64,000 bases of DNA, from positions 1,026,555 to 1,090,554 of the forward strand of contig NZ_JAPWGL010000002.1 of NCBI RefSeq assembly GCF_027213645.1, in the 5' to 3' direction. A model generated the notes under the pieces. It had not been told where the DNA came from and did not search any database. It saw nothing but the letters and a program-made list of their open reading frames with translations. A program made the translations under genes and the position numbers. Of the stretch, positions 34,512-44,389 are shown in pieces. Each line of letters opens with the position of its first letter. Position 1 is the first letter of the stretch. Source of the DNA: Pedobacter rhodius (GTDB taxonomy: Bacteria; Bacteroidota; Bacteroidia; Sphingobacteriales; Sphingobacteriaceae).

Positions 34512-35735
34512 ATGAACGCAAAAAAAATATTGATTATTGGATTGGTCTGGCCTGAACCTGCTTCATCGGCAGCTGGAACACGGATGATTCAACTGGTCGA
34601 TTTATTTTTGCGCAAGGGTTACGAAGTTACTTTTGCATCGGCAGCATCAAAAAGCGATTTTAGCTATGATTTTTCTTCGAGCCGCGTTATAGAGCAGGAA
34701 ATAAAACTCAACGACGAAAGTTTCAATTCATTTTTAAAAAACTTAATGCCGGAAATTGTACTATTCGACCGCTTTATGGTTGAGGAACAATATGGCTGGC
34801 GCGTGCAGCAGGAATGTCCTGCTGCGCTCAGGATTTTAGACACGGAAGATTTACATTGCCTGCGAAGTGCCCGTCAGCAGAGCGACAAAAAGCAAACCGA
34901 GATTGATTTGTTTTCTGATACCGCAAAGCGGGAAATCGCTTCTATTCTGCGTTGCGATTTATCTTTAATCATTTCGGAAGTAGAAATGAAAATATTAACA
35001 GAGGCTTTTAAAATTGATTCCTCGCTGCTCTACTATTTGCCCTTTCTGGAAAATGAAATCACCGAAGAAACGATAAAAAAATGGATTCCTATTGAAGAAC
35101 GAGCTGATTTTGTTTTTATTGGCAACTTCTTACATGAACCAAATTGGAATACTGTTCAGGTTTTAAAGACTAAAATTTGGCCAGCATTAAGGAAGAAATT
35201 GCCTGGTGTCAATATGAATATTTATGGCGCTTACCCCTCACAGAAAGTGCTGCAATTGGAGAATAAAAACGAAAGATTTTTTATTCGGGGAAGAGCGGCC
35301 GATGCGCAGCAAACAATTTCAAAGCACAGGATTTTGCTTGCCCCTATTCAGTTTGGCGCCGGCGTAAAGGGGAAATTTATTGACGCTATGCAGGCCGGAA
35401 CACCATCTGTAACAACATCTATCGGTGCCGAAGCGATGAAAGGCGCTTTAGACTGGAATGGATTTATTGAAGACGACCTGGAAGTTTTCATTGAAAAAGC
35501 AGTTGTCTTATATGAAGATAAAACGAGCTGGCTTTCTGCTCAGCACAATGGTGTTCGAATTATTAATGAACGATATGCTGCCATGAAATTTGCTGATGAC
35601 TTCATTTCTTTGGTTAAAAAAATAAATTTATCGGTGCATCGCCAGCATAATTTTATAGGGCAGATTCTAAATCATCATACAGTGCAAAGCACAAAGTATA
35701 TGTCGTTGTGGATTGAGGAGAAGAATAGGAAGTAG
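34512..35735 (+). CDS. Glycosyltransferase (GT-B fold, group 1-like)
   Basis: 407 residues from the ATG at 34512. This start puts the first beta strand (KKILIIGLVWPEPASSAAG) at the N-terminus as in GT-B enzymes; the longer frame is encoded by an intergenic palindrome. The C-terminal half has FVFIGNFLHEPN, the LLAPIQFGAGVKGKFIDAMQ donor-binding block and GTPSVTTSIGAEAM. Acceptor and sugar unknown. No linked capsule or LPS cluster. Confidence 0.85.
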   Translation: MNAKKILIIGLVWPEPASSAAGTRMIQLVDLFLRKGYEVTFASAASKSDFSYDFSSSRVIEQEIKLNDESFNSFLKNLMPEIVLFDRFMVEEQYGWRVQQECPAALRILDTEDLHCLRSARQQSDKKQTEIDLFSDTAKREIASILRCDLSLIISEVEMKILTEAFKIDSSLLYYLPFLENEITEETIKKWIPIEERADFVFIGNFLHEPNWNTVQVLKTKIWPALRKKLPGVNMNIYGAYPSQKVLQLENKNERFFIRGRAADAQQTISKHRILLAPIQFGAGVKGKFIDAMQAGTPSVTTSIGAEAMKGALDWNGFIEDDLEVFIEKAVVLYEDKTSWLSAQHNGVRIINERYAAMKFADDFISLVKKINLSVHRQHNFIGQILNHHTVQSTKYMSLWIEEKNRK

Positions 35736-36449
35736 TTTTGTCTTAGCCAGACAGGCTTTTTTCTTTTTCTTGATAAAAAGAAACAAGACCGAGCATTTCT
35801 GCGAGTTCATGAACACAAATAAAAACAATAAATACTAATGAATAAATCAAGGCTTGCGAATATTTGTTGCAAATACTCAACAAATTTTTATCCGTAATCC
35901 TAAGCCGTGTGAATGATTGTGCGATATTCAAGGTAGTGCTTCACTCGTAGGATTTCTTACTTCAGTGGAAAAAAGAAGTGGTGTTACTCCAAAATTTATT
36001 AGTTTTTGCTGCCAAATCTTCTGATGCCGAATGCGTACTTAGCAAGTTTTTATCAATCATTAATGTTAGTACCCCACTCAACAAAAAATAGCACTGCCAA
36101 GCTCCCCTCCTTGAAATAAGGAGGGGTCGGGGGTGGTTTATTTCCCAAAAAGCATCTTCTCTTTGTTTATAAACCTGATTGACGGGAAAAGCCCAAACTT
36201 TTTCGGTTTGGCTTGTACCAAAAGCAGGACTACAGCTACCGAAGATTTACCGAACCGCTCATTTCCAAACAGGATTTAAGGATTTTCAGGATAAGACAGG
36301 ATTTAAACCAGGATTCTGGGATTATAAGATTAACCAGGATTTTTAACGTATCGCCTTCAAACTTTGAGACTTCGGACTTTGAGACTTTCTTTACAACATT
36401 AAAACATTTCAACCCGAAAACATTGCAACAATCTCCGTAAATTCGCCGC
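35736..36449. repeat. Long spacer with several repeat types
   Basis: No gene is supported in 714 bases. Contents: a segment giving a spurious 62-codon minus-strand frame (35743-35931), a perfect 9-base hairpin CCCCTCCTT / AAGGAGGGG (36104-36126), an imperfect hairpin near 36187-36215, and a GGATTT-rich repeat (about 36270-36350: CAGGATTTAAGGATTTTCAGGAT and relatives). A TAAATTCG box at 36438-36445 may be the hscA -7 element. Confidence 0.65.
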
Positions 36450-38306
36450 ATGGCAAAAATATCAATTAACCTTGCTACAGGTTCGTTTCAAAAGGAAGAA
36501 ATTATAGTCGGAATCGATTTAGGCACCACCAATAGTTTGGTGGCGTTTATCAATCCTGAAAAAAATCCGCAGGTAATAAACGATTCTGGAAAAGGAATAT
36601 TGGTACCATCAATCGTACATTTCAATCATCAGAACGAAGCTGTTGTAGGTAACGAGGCGAAAGAATTCTTAACGACCGACCCGGCAAATACAATTTTCTC
36701 CGTAAAAAGATTATTAGGTCGTTCTTACAAAGATGTAGCCGATCATGCAGCTATTTTCTCTTACAAAATTATTGATGATGATACTGATGCGTTGGTAAAA
36801 ATTCAGGCTGGCGACCGTTTTTATACACCTATTGAATTATCTGCCGAAATTTTAAAAGAACTAAAAGCCAGAGCTGAACATGCTTTAAAAACACCTGTTA
36901 ACAGGGCTGTGATTACCGTTCCGGCCTATTTTAACGACAGTCAGCGCCAGGCAACACGTGATGCAGGAAAACTTGCCGGACTGGATGTAATGCGTATTGT
37001 AAATGAACCTACCGCAGCGAGCTTGGCTTATGGAATCGGTTTAGATCCAAGCGAGCAAAAAACCATTGCCGTTTACGATTTAGGCGGCGGAACCTTTGAT
37101 GTTTCCATTCTTCAGATTCAAAATGGAATTTTCGAAGTTTTGGCTACAAACGGAAATACTTATTTAGGCGGCGACGACTTCGATCGTGCTATTTTAAATT
37201 ACTGGATTGAAAAAAATAACCTGGATTTAACTGTTGTTGCGGAGGATAATATCCTGATGCAAACGCTGCGCTTACAGGCCGAAGCGGCTAAAAAAGCCCT
37301 ATCTACCCAAAATCTATACAACGAGCAAGTTGGCGAAATCTGGTGTACTTTAGATAAGCAGACTTTCGAGCAATTGATTGCTGCAAAAGTTGAGGAAACC
37401 ATTACTGCCTGTAAAAATGCCTTAAAAGATGCCGATTTAACCACGGCTGAAATTGATGAAGTGATTTTAGTGGGCGGTTCTACCCGTACGCCCTTTGTAA
37501 AGCAGGCTGTAGAAAATTTCTTCGGTAAAAAACCCCAGGATAATATTAATCCAGATGAGGTTGTAGCCCTTGGTGCTGCGATTCAGGCAGATGTTTTAGC
37601 GGGAAACCGTTCAGATATTTTGCTGCTTGATGTTACGCCCCTTTCGCTGGGTATCGAAACCATGGGTGGTTTAATGGATGTCATTATTGCCCGGAACAGT
37701 AAAGTTCCAACTAAAGCCGGTCGCCAATATACCACATCTATCGATGGACAGGTGAACATGAAAATTTCAGTTTATCAGGGCGAACGTGATTTGGTAAAAG
37801 AGAACCGTAAACTAGCCGAGTTTGATTTAAAGGGAATTCCGGCTATGCCTGCGGGCTTGCCAAAAGTAGATATCAATTTCTTGCTTAATGCAGATGGAAT
37901 TTTAACGGTTCAGGCCATCGAACTACGTTCGGGCGTGAAACAGGAAATCGAAATTACACCGAGCTATGGTTTAAGCGATGACACGGTAGAGAAAATGCTG
38001 TTAGATAGCATTGAACATGCTAAAAGTGATGTGGAACAACGCATGTTAATTGAGGCTCGCAGCGAGGGCGAACAGTTGCTTTACACCGCAGAGCGTTTCA
38101 TCGAAAAACATGCTGAACATTTAACTGAGAAAGAAATTTCGGAAACCAAAGTTCATATCGAGTCACTGAAAACAGCATTATCTTCTCAGGAAAAAGATAC
38201 AATTCTTAAAAAAGCCGATGAGCTGAATGAGTTTACACGTCCGTTTGCAGAACGTGTAATGGATGCAGCGATTTCTACTGCAATGAAAGGGAAGAAGATA
38301 GAGTAA
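36450..38306 (+). CDS. hscA: Hsp70-type Fe-S assembly chaperone HscA
   Basis: 618 residues. ATPase motifs [27 protein letters not shown] and [11 protein letters not shown], then the substrate domain with [16 protein letters not shown]. The N-terminal extension (ISINLATGS) and overall length, shorter than DnaK and lacking the long acidic tail, point to HscA, which with HscB hands Fe-S clusters from IscU to clients. hscB and iscU are not adjacent. The ISC ferredoxin and iscX are 28 kb away in this window. A second DnaK copy is the alternative. Confidence 0.87.
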   Translation: MAKISINLATGSFQKEEIIVGIDLGTTNSLVAFINPEKNPQVINDSGKGILVPSIVHFNHQNEAVVGNEAKEFLTTDPANTIFSVKRLLGRSYKDVADHAAIFSYKIIDDDTDALVKIQAGDRFYTPIELSAEILKELKARAEHALKTPVNRAVITVPAYFNDSQRQATRDAGKLAGLDVMRIVNEPTAASLAYGIGLDPSEQKTIAVYDLGGGTFDVSILQIQNGIFEVLATNGNTYLGGDDFDRAILNYWIEKNNLDLTVVAEDNILMQTLRLQAEAAKKALSTQNLYNEQVGEIWCTLDKQTFEQLIAAKVEETITACKNALKDADLTTAEIDEVILVGGSTRTPFVKQAVENFFGKKPQDNINPDEVVALGAAIQADVLAGNRSDILLLDVTPLSLGIETMGGLMDVIIARNSKVPTKAGRQYTTSIDGQVNMKISVYQGERDLVKENRKLAEFDLKGIPAMPAGLPKVDINFLLNADGILTVQAIELRSGVKQEIEITPSYGLSDDTVEKMLLDSIEHAKSDVEQRMLIEARSEGEQLLYTAERFIEKHAEHLTEKEISETKVHIESLKTALSSQEKDTILKKADELNEFTRPFAERVMDAAISTAMKGKKIE

Positions 38307-38586
38307 GTCGGGGGTTAAAAGTCAGAAGTCCGGTGATTTGACGTTTCAACTCTGTTGCAAGATGTGAATCAATTTTATAGCTATAGAAATGAATAAACTT
38401 AAAGCATTAAGATTGCTTCGTGCCTTGCGATGACCAGCGTTAAACGAATTACATAAAATCATGTCACTTGAGATTATTAACTTTATTCTCATTGAGCTCT
38501 TGTACTCTTTTGTTAAAATTTTTCTTACCATACATCAAAACTCCTCCGTCCCTGACCTGTTAACTTTGTTAAATAATTTATCAGTT
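38307..38586. repeat. Spacer with half of a dispersed repeat
   Basis: Holds GCATTAAGATTGCTTCGTGCC...GATGACC (38404-38434), which matches the right arm of the palindrome at 49382-49413 at about 29 of 32 positions. No gene supported. Confidence 0.6.
38561..38568 (+). promoter_or_regulatory. -7 box TAACTTTG for the LLM oxidoreductase gene
   Basis: Perfect TAnnTTTG, 18 bases before the ATG at 38587. It lies inside the longer open frame that begins at 38461 and so supports the later start. Confidence 0.6.
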
Positions 38587-39618
38587 ATGGAATTAGGTAT
38601 CGGTATGTTCGGCGATTTGCAGATTAATGCAAAAGGAGAAATTCAGCCCGCTCAGCAAAGACTTCAGGAAATTATAGAAGAAATTAAATTAATGGATGAA
38701 GTAGGATTAGATTTCTACGGAATTGGTGAGCACCATCGTCCGGATTATGCCGTTTCGAGTCCTGAAATTATTTTGGCAGCCGCAGCAACTGTTACTAAAA
38801 ACATTAAATTAAGCAGTGCAGTATCAGTTTTAAGTTCATCAGACCCTGTAAAACTGTATCAAAATTTTGCAACGATAGATTTAATCTCCAATGGCAGAGC
38901 CGAATTAATGGCTGGTCGCGGGAGTTTCATCGAATCCTTTCCTTTATTTGGGTACAATCTTCAGGATTACGATGAACTTTACGAAGAAAAATTAGAGCTG
39001 CTCTTAAAAATAAATAAAGAACCAAAAATAACCTGGAAAGGAAGATTCCGCCCTGAATTGGTTAATCAGGAGGTTTTGCCTCGTGCAGTTAACGGTAATT
39101 TAAAAATCTGGGTAGCTGTTGGCGGAACACCAGAATCGGTAGAACGTGCCGGAAGATTGGGTTTACCTGTGATGTTTGCCATCATCGGTGGACAACCTAT
39201 ACAATTTAAACCCCTTTTCGACTACTATAAAAAAGTTTATCAGGCTTATGGTCATGATATGAATAAATTCGAAGTTGGCGTTCACATGCACTCATTATTT
39301 GGCGAAAACAGCCAGGAAGTTTCTGATTATTATTTCCCGTTATACTCGGCACAAATGAATAGAATTGGCAAAAGTCGTGGTTGGGCACCGTTCCAAAGAA
39401 ACCAGTTTGAAGCTGGAAGAAACAGTAAAGGTGCACTTATCATCGGAGATGCAAACGAATCTGTTGATAAAATTCTGGCAATGGAAGAAACCTTTGGTTT
39501 AACCCGTTTCTCGGCACACATGGACGTTGGTGGACCATCGCACGCAGCTATGATGAAATCGATAGAAATTTTCGGGACTCAGATTGCGCCAAAAGTTAGA
39601 GCAGCTTTAAAAGAATAG
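38587..39618 (+). CDS. LLM-class flavin-dependent oxidoreductase
   Basis: 343 residues from ATG 38587. Bacterial luciferase-like TIM barrel: MELGIGMFGDLQ as first strand, GIGEHHRPDYAVSSPEI, AVSVLSSSDPVKLYQNFATID and RAELMAGRGSFIESFPLFG are the conserved blocks for F420/FMN-binding monooxygenase-like proteins. Substrate unknown. It may be co-regulated with the AraC-type gene 54 bases downstream. Confidence 0.88.
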   Translation: MELGIGMFGDLQINAKGEIQPAQQRLQEIIEEIKLMDEVGLDFYGIGEHHRPDYAVSSPEIILAAAATVTKNIKLSSAVSVLSSSDPVKLYQNFATIDLISNGRAELMAGRGSFIESFPLFGYNLQDYDELYEEKLELLLKINKEPKITWKGRFRPELVNQEVLPRAVNGNLKIWVAVGGTPESVERAGRLGLPVMFAIIGGQPIQFKPLFDYYKKVYQAYGHDMNKFEVGVHMHSLFGENSQEVSDYYFPLYSAQMNRIGKSRGWAPFQRNQFEAGRNSKGALIIGDANESVDKILAMEETFGLTRFSAHMDVGGPSHAAMMKSIEIFGTQIAPKVRAALKE

Positions 39619-39672
39619 TATATGTTTCATTAATTTTAGTAATTATTTGATTATTTTTTCATAAGAACCAGT

Positions 39673-40488
39673 TTGAAAAACCTTATTGACATTCGTAATC
39701 TTTACACACCAATCCAGCCTACTGTAAGTCAATCGGCTAAATCGGTTAGTTATGCAGAGCGTTTGCCCGACATTCAATTACAACCTTACATTTATTGTTA
39801 CTGGGAACTAAAAACCAATCATAAACTAAATGAACCATTTAATTATAAGGTTGTTGCCGATGGATGCATAGATATTTTCTTCGATTTAAATCAACCGGAA
39901 GAAAGCTTTGTGATGGGTTTTTGCAAAAAATATACCGAATTCGAGCTGGAAGACAGATTTCATTATGTTGGCATCAGGTTTTTACCGACAATGTTTCCTG
40001 CACTATTTAAAATCAATGCCATTGATTTGAGCAACCGTTCGCAAAACCTGGATGCAGTGGTACCCCAGATTGCCAAATTCATTTATAATAATTTTTCTGC
40101 CCATCAAACTGAATATCAGGTAAAATTACGATTAGATAAATACTTCTTAAATCATATTAAAGAAATTAATTTAGAATACGATAACCGGCTTTACCATGCC
40201 ATAGACATTATTTTGAAAAATTTTGGTGTACTTAATATTGAAAAAGATTTAGATGTTGGTTTAAGTACCAGGCAACTCCGCAGATTATTCGAATTTTACA
40301 TCGGCGATACTCAAAAAACTTTCAGCCAGGTAGTTAGATTTCAAAATATCCTTAAAGCGAAACCATCTTCGCAGAGTTTAAAACAAAACAAGCTTTTTTT
40401 AGATAACGGCTACTATGATCAGGCACATTTTATCAAAAATTTTAAAAACCTTTATGGTGTAACACCAAACAAAGCTTTTGGAAGATAA
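39673..40488 (+). CDS. AraC-family transcriptional regulator
   Basis: 271 residues. The N-terminal part (QPYIYCYWELKT, VVADGCIDIFFDL, VGIRFLPTMFPALF) is the DUF6597-like sensing domain; the C-terminal part is an AraC double helix-turn-helix, with LSTRQLRRLFEFYIGDTQKTFSQVVRFQ and NGYYDQAHFIKNFKNLYGVTP. The last upstream in-frame stop is at 39640 and no ATG occurs before the sensing domain, so initiation is probably at TTG 39673. Likely controls neighbouring genes, perhaps the VOC protein. Confidence 0.85.
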   Translation: MKNLIDIRNLYTPIQPTVSQSAKSVSYAERLPDIQLQPYIYCYWELKTNHKLNEPFNYKVVADGCIDIFFDLNQPEESFVMGFCKKYTEFELEDRFHYVGIRFLPTMFPALFKINAIDLSNRSQNLDAVVPQIAKFIYNNFSAHQTEYQVKLRLDKYFLNHIKEINLEYDNRLYHAIDIILKNFGVLNIEKDLDVGLSTRQLRRLFEFYIGDTQKTFSQVVRFQNILKAKPSSQSLKQNKLFLDNGYYDQAHFIKNFKNLYGVTPNKAFGR

Positions 40489-40606
40489 TTTTGTCCGATT
40501 TTTACAATCCTAATGTGCTGCTTTTATTCAACTTTGGATAACAAGACGGCATTAAAGCTTCGGTAAAATCAGGAATGCTTTAGCCCATTTAAATTATTTA
40601 ATAAAG

Positions 40607-41083
40607 ATGAAAAAGCAGATTTTAAGTTTATCAATTATATTGCTTTTTGCAGGCAATGTACTTTCACAAAATAAGTTAAATCCTAAAAAAAATTACATCA
40701 TGAAATTAAATGCCGGTATAATAACATCCAAAATCGCGGAAAGCAAAGTCTTTTATACAAGTTTGTTAAATTTTGGAGTAACATTTGAAAACGAGTTTTA
40801 CCTTCTGTTGCATACACCAGATAAAAGTTCTGAAATTAGTTTTCTGTTACCAAACCATCCGACTCAGCAGCCGTTTTTTCACAAACCTTTTAAAGGCGAA
40901 GGCATGTATTTAACCTTAGAAGTTGATGATGTGGACAAGATTTATAAAATCATGAAAAAGAAAAAGGTGGAGATTAAGATCGATATAAGAAATGAACCAT
41001 GGGGAGACAGGCATTTTGCAATTGAAGATCCAAATGGCGTAGGCATCGATATTGTAACTTATGCACCAGTAGAAGAAAAATAA
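40607..41083 (+). CDS. Exported VOC/glyoxalase-fold protein
   Basis: 158 residues. A signal peptide (MKKQILSLSIILLFAGNVLSQ) precedes a single VOC module: KLNAGIITSKIAESKVFYTSLLNFGV, LTLEVDDVDKIYKIM and WGDRHFAIEDPNGVGIDIVTY. Most VOC proteins are cytosolic, so the signal peptide is unusual. The internal Met32 could be the ancestral start. Ligand-like His/Glu pairs are partly kept. It follows an AraC-type regulator, an arrangement common for VOC genes. Confidence 0.82.
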   Translation: MKKQILSLSIILLFAGNVLSQNKLNPKKNYIMKLNAGIITSKIAESKVFYTSLLNFGVTFENEFYLLLHTPDKSSEISFLLPNHPTQQPFFHKPFKGEGMYLTLEVDDVDKIYKIMKKKKVEIKIDIRNEPWGDRHFAIEDPNGVGIDIVTYAPVEEK

Positions 41084-41124
41084 CCTACATGCAAAAAATT
41101 AAAGCATTTTAGCTATCTTTCAAT

Positions 41125-42081
41125 ATGAAAAGATTAACGATTATAATTGCGTTAATCATCCCGCTTTTTCTTTGTACCGCCTGGGGTTTCTTTGCCCACC
41201 GGAGAATAAACAACCTGGCTACTTTCACCTTGCCTACAGGCATGATTGGCTTCTACAAAAAGAATATAAAATACATCACCGAACATGCTGTTGACCCGGA
41301 TAAGCGCCGGTATGCAGATACTTTAGAAGCACCAAGACATTATCTGGATGTAGAAAACTATGAAAAAGATATCGACAGTATTCCTGAAAAATGGAAAGAT
41401 GCCTTAGCTAAATATGGGCAAAAGCATTTAAACAAGAACGGTATTATTCCCTGGCAAATTCAGCGTACGTATTTTAGTCTGGTAAAGGCTTTTAAAACCA
41501 GGGATTCCATTAGAATTTTGAAATACTCTGCAGATTTGGGACACTATATAGGTGATGCACACGTGCCTTTGCATACCACCTCAAACCATAACGGACAATT
41601 AACAAATCAGGTTGGTATCCACGCCTTTTGGGAAAGCAGATTACCAGAACTCTTTTCTGCCAATTACAATTTTGTTGTAGGCAAGGCTATTTACATCGAA
41701 AACCCACTGAAAGAAGCCTGGAAAACACTTAAGCATACCCATAGCTTGGTTGATACCGTTTTTATATTTGAGGCGCAACTGGCAGCTTCTTTCCCTTCTG
41801 ATAAGAAATATAGTTTTAGTGAAAGGAATCACGCTATCTTAAAACAATACTCCATCGCTTATTCAAAAGCTTATCACGATAAAATGAATAATATGGTGGA
41901 AAAACAAATGCGCTCCGCTATTTTAGAAATTGGTTCATTTTGGTATTCAGCCTGGGTAGATGCAGGCCAGCCTGAACTAAAAAACCTTATTAAAATAGAT
42001 TTAGAGCCTGAAGAAAAGAAAATGGAAAATGATGCGGAAAAGAAGTATCAAAAAGGACTACCGATTGGAAGAGAATTGTAA
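41125..42081 (+). CDS. Zinc-dependent phospholipase C/S1-P1 nuclease-like protein
   Basis: 318 residues with a signal peptide ending CTAWG, where the mature N-terminal Trp would be a zinc ligand. Ligand segments typical of the trinuclear zinc fold are WGFFAHRRIN, RHYLDVE, DLGHYIGDAHVPLHTT and GIHAFWESRLPE. The protein probably cleaves phosphodiester bonds in the periplasm. Substrate, lipid or nucleic acid, cannot be decided. A near-consensus -7 (TATCTTTC, 41114-41121) precedes it and a terminator follows. Confidence 0.85.
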   Translation: MKRLTIIIALIIPLFLCTAWGFFAHRRINNLATFTLPTGMIGFYKKNIKYITEHAVDPDKRRYADTLEAPRHYLDVENYEKDIDSIPEKWKDALAKYGQKHLNKNGIIPWQIQRTYFSLVKAFKTRDSIRILKYSADLGHYIGDAHVPLHTTSNHNGQLTNQVGIHAFWESRLPELFSANYNFVVGKAIYIENPLKEAWKTLKHTHSLVDTVFIFEAQLAASFPSDKKYSFSERNHAILKQYSIAYSKAYHDKMNNMVEKQMRSAILEIGSFWYSAWVDAGQPELKNLIKIDLEPEEKKMENDAEKKYQKGLPIGREL

Positions 42082-42086
42082 TAAAA

Positions 42087-42109
42087 AAGGCGAGAATAAA
42101 TCTCGCCTT
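42087..42109. terminator. Terminator hairpin between convergent genes
   Basis: Perfect stem AAGGCGAGA / TCTCGCCTT with a five-base loop, A run before and a short T/A stretch after, between the phospholipase-like gene and the DedA gene. Confidence 0.8.
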
Positions 42110-42119
42110 AATATGCTTT

Positions 42120-42800
42120 CTATTTAGAATCATCGCCCTCAATAATCTCTTCAATTTTTTTTGGTTGCATTCTACTTTTAATAGCCGCCCATATTGCCGG
42201 AACAAATGTTACAATTGCGATGGTTAGAATAACAATTTCAAAATTATTTTTGATAATAGGAATTTGCCCCAGCAGATAACCACCCAGTAATAAAGCAACA
42301 ATCCAGGCCACCCCGCCAATAATGTTGTAGTAAGTAAAACGGCCAAAAGGCATTTTTGCAATACCCGCTACGAACGGTGCAATTGTTCTGAAAATCGGCA
42401 AAAATCTACTTAGCATGATGGCTTTACCGCCATGTTTCTCAAAAAAATCATGCGATTGATGGTAATATTTAAGTTTTAATATTTTATTTTCTTCTTTGAA
42501 AACGCCGGAGCCTAAAACTGTCCCTAACTTATAATTTAAGCTATTTCCTGCAATAGCGGCCACAATTAAAATTAAAAGCATCAACCAGATGTTTAAACCG
42601 GTATTGCCTCCTGCTATTAATGCGCCCGCGGCAAAAAGCAACGAATCGCCCGGCAAAAATGGTGTAACTACAAAACCTGTTTCAGCAAAAATGATTAAGA
42701 ACAATATAAGGTAGGTCCAAGTTTGGTAATCGCGAATGATTTCTGCTAAATGAACATCTATGTGGGCAATAAAATCCCAAAGCTGTTGTAGTAATTCCAT
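42120..42800 (-). CDS. DedA family (VTT domain) membrane protein
   Basis: 226 residues with about five membrane helices. FLPGDSLLFAAGALIAGG is the DedA signature, followed by LSRFLPIFRTIAPFVAGIAKMPFGRF and the YYNIIGGVAWIVALLLGGY region, with the acidic and Arg residues needed in E. coli YqjA/YghB. DedA proteins act in undecaprenyl phosphate or phospholipid flipping and proton-dependent envelope homeostasis. Monocistronic, with a promoter at 42816. Confidence 0.92.
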   Translation of the reverse strand: MELLQQLWDFIAHIDVHLAEIIRDYQTWTYLILFLIIFAETGFVVTPFLPGDSLLFAAGALIAGGNTGLNIWLMLLILIVAAIAGNSLNYKLGTVLGSGVFKEENKILKLKYYHQSHDFFEKHGGKAIMLSRFLPIFRTIAPFVAGIAKMPFGRFTYYNIIGGVAWIVALLLGGYLLGQIPIIKNNFEIVILTIAIVTFVPAIWAAIKSRMQPKKIEEIIEGDDSK

Positions 42801-42815
42801 TTATATGATTTTGGG

Positions 42816-42823
42816 CAAAAATA
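42816..42823 (-). promoter_or_regulatory. -7 box TATTTTTG for the DedA gene
   Basis: Perfect TAnnTTTG on the minus strand, 15 bases before the ATG. Confidence 0.58.
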
Positions 42824-42873
42824 GGAATATCAAATTGATTAGAAGACTATTCTGAATTTATTAATGAAATTAG

Positions 42874-43560
42874 TTAATTGTTGGCTATCAATCGCTCCTT
42901 AAGCTTTCCCTTGCTAGCACCTTTATTAACACCATCAATTATAATGGTGTATGTTTTACCTTTAAAAAAGTTGGTGTAAGAAATGGTATCGATAACCTGA
43001 GCGGAATCAATAAGATTGAAATAGAGCCTGGAATTTTTTCCGGTAGGTATTTTAATATAACCTGAGTTTTCGCCGTTTCCCAAAGTAATGTTTACTGGAT
43101 TTGACGTTTCATTTCTGATGCTTACTCTTGAACCAAGCGTATAGCCAAGGTTAATAAAAAAAAGCCTTGCATTTGCTGTATCAGGTGTTAAATCATCTTC
43201 CATAACATTAAGCACAGAGTCCATTGCAGATTTTTTCAGGTAATAAACAGAATAGTTTCTCCCAACCTTTAAAGAATATTTTACAGAACTGCTTACCGAC
43301 TGGGTAGTTGTGTTTTTAGCAAAAATATTGTATTCTTTATCGCCTGCTGCAACCACGTAATCGCTGTTCGCACTATAGGATATGCCTGTTGCTGATTTGA
43401 CTTCATTTAGATAGAAATCCTGAGGTTTCTCATCTATTGTGTTTACAAACCTTACTTTGGTATCAAAGTCTAGATTATTGGTTTTAACGCATGATAGAAT
43501 TAAACAAACAGCTACTAATAAAACGGACATTTTGAGCAGCAGAATTGGTTTAATTTTCAT
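42874..43560 (-). CDS. DUF4397-like lipoprotein
   Basis: 228 residues. Lipoprotein signal with lipobox ILSC (Cys24), then repeating beta-sandwich-like segments: VRFVNTIDEKPQDFYLN, ARLFFINLGYTLGSRVSIRN and a final TYTIIIDGV. This follows the DUF4397 pattern of cell-surface lipoproteins in Bacteroidota. Function unknown. A homologous neighbour lies upstream on the same strand, so the two arose by tandem duplication. Confidence 0.72.
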   Translation of the reverse strand: MKIKPILLLKMSVLLVAVCLILSCVKTNNLDFDTKVRFVNTIDEKPQDFYLNEVKSATGISYSANSDYVVAAGDKEYNIFAKNTTTQSVSSSVKYSLKVGRNYSVYYLKKSAMDSVLNVMEDDLTPDTANARLFFINLGYTLGSRVSIRNETSNPVNITLGNGENSGYIKIPTGKNSRLYFNLIDSAQVIDTISYTNFFKGKTYTIIIDGVNKGASKGKLKERLIANN

Positions 43561-43582
43561 ACGGAATTATAATAGGTATCAA

Positions 43583-43590
43583 CAAAGATA
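43583..43590 (-). promoter_or_regulatory. -7 box TATCTTTG for the first DUF4397 gene
   Basis: Perfect TAnnTTTG on the minus strand, 22 bases before the ATG at 43560, so the two DUF4397 genes may have separate promoters. Confidence 0.55.
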
Positions 43591-43628
43591 GCCTTTGTAT
43601 TTTAAATGATTAACGAAAATCTTAATAT

Positions 43629-44306
43629 CTAATTATCTACAATTAAGTGTGCTTGTAAAGTTGCTGATGTTAATCCGCTAAACCAGATTGAATATATTTT
43701 TCCGGGTAATAACTCACTTGCCAATATGGTTTTTATATTGCCTGAACCAACAACATTGTATTTTAAATCGGCCCCGGCTTCCAAAGTAAAATAATTAGAA
43801 GCCTCTTTAAAAAGTAAAGCATTTACAAATGGAGAACCTGTTTGTATGCTTACATTAATGCCTGTATTAAAATATGGTGTTAAGTTTATAAACCTTATTT
43901 TAGGATTAGCCATGTCTGATACACTTAAATTATCTTCGTAATTTACGATTTCCCTGTTTCCATTTCTGTCTGAAACCAAAAATGTACTATAAGTGAGCGC
44001 TGGAGTAAAATTCAAATTTGTATCGGTATTTAAGCTATTTGTACCTGTAAAAGTCAGGTTTCTGGTACCTGAAGGAATCTTTACGTATTCACTTGTTTCT
44101 CCAAAGGCTAATGCCATGCTGGTTAATTTCTCATTATCAACATAAACATCTTGCTTAATATCAGTTTGTATGGCATTAATTACCTTAATTTTAGCCTGTC
44201 CTTTAACGACCACATCGGGATCGTTTTTTTTACAGGATAAGAAACCAACAGAAAAAGTTAACAATAATATATAAAATTTTAAGACAGCAGTTGTAGAGGT
44301 TTTCAT
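43629..44306 (-). CDS. DUF4397-like lipoprotein, second copy
   Basis: 225 residues from ATG 44306; a longer frame to 44372 reads through the dnaN terminator and is rejected. The signal ends at lipobox FLSC (Cys25). Segments AKIKVINAIQTDIKQDVYVDN and PKIRFINLTPYFNTGINVSI mark two DUF4397-type repeats. Distant paralogue of the gene at 42874. Likely surface-exposed lipoprotein. Confidence 0.75.
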   Translation of the reverse strand: MKTSTTAVLKFYILLLTFSVGFLSCKKNDPDVVVKGQAKIKVINAIQTDIKQDVYVDNEKLTSMALAFGETSEYVKIPSGTRNLTFTGTNSLNTDTNLNFTPALTYSTFLVSDRNGNREIVNYEDNLSVSDMANPKIRFINLTPYFNTGINVSIQTGSPFVNALLFKEASNYFTLEAGADLKYNVVGSGNIKTILASELLPGKIYSIWFSGLTSATLQAHLIVDN

Positions 44307-44330
44307 AGATAGTTGTATTTGGCGTAAAAC

Positions 44331-44363
44331 AAAAATGGCTCGGTCAAAAACCAAGCCATTTTT
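44331..44363 (-). terminator. Terminator after dnaN
   Basis: Stem AAAAATGGCTCGGT / ACCAAGCCATTTTT with one mismatch and a five-base loop. On the minus strand it ends in a T run, 26 bases after the dnaN stop. Confidence 0.82.
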
Positions 44364-44389
44364 TATAAACAAACTAAAAAACCAGTAGA

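Noticed and set aside
35743..35931. 62-codon minus-strand frame with one hydrophobic stretch
   Set aside because: Lies in a repeat-rich spacer, has no initiation context, and its end is encoded by simple A/T-rich sequence; looks like repeat-derived translation.
36213..36440. 75-codon plus-strand frame before hscA
   Set aside because: Composed of the GGATTT-type repeat and low-complexity sequence; not protein-like.
38461..38586. Upstream ATG of the LLM oxidoreductase
   Set aside because: The extension carries a hydrophobic stretch not seen in the family and contains a perfect -7 promoter box; the ATG at 38587 matches the family start.
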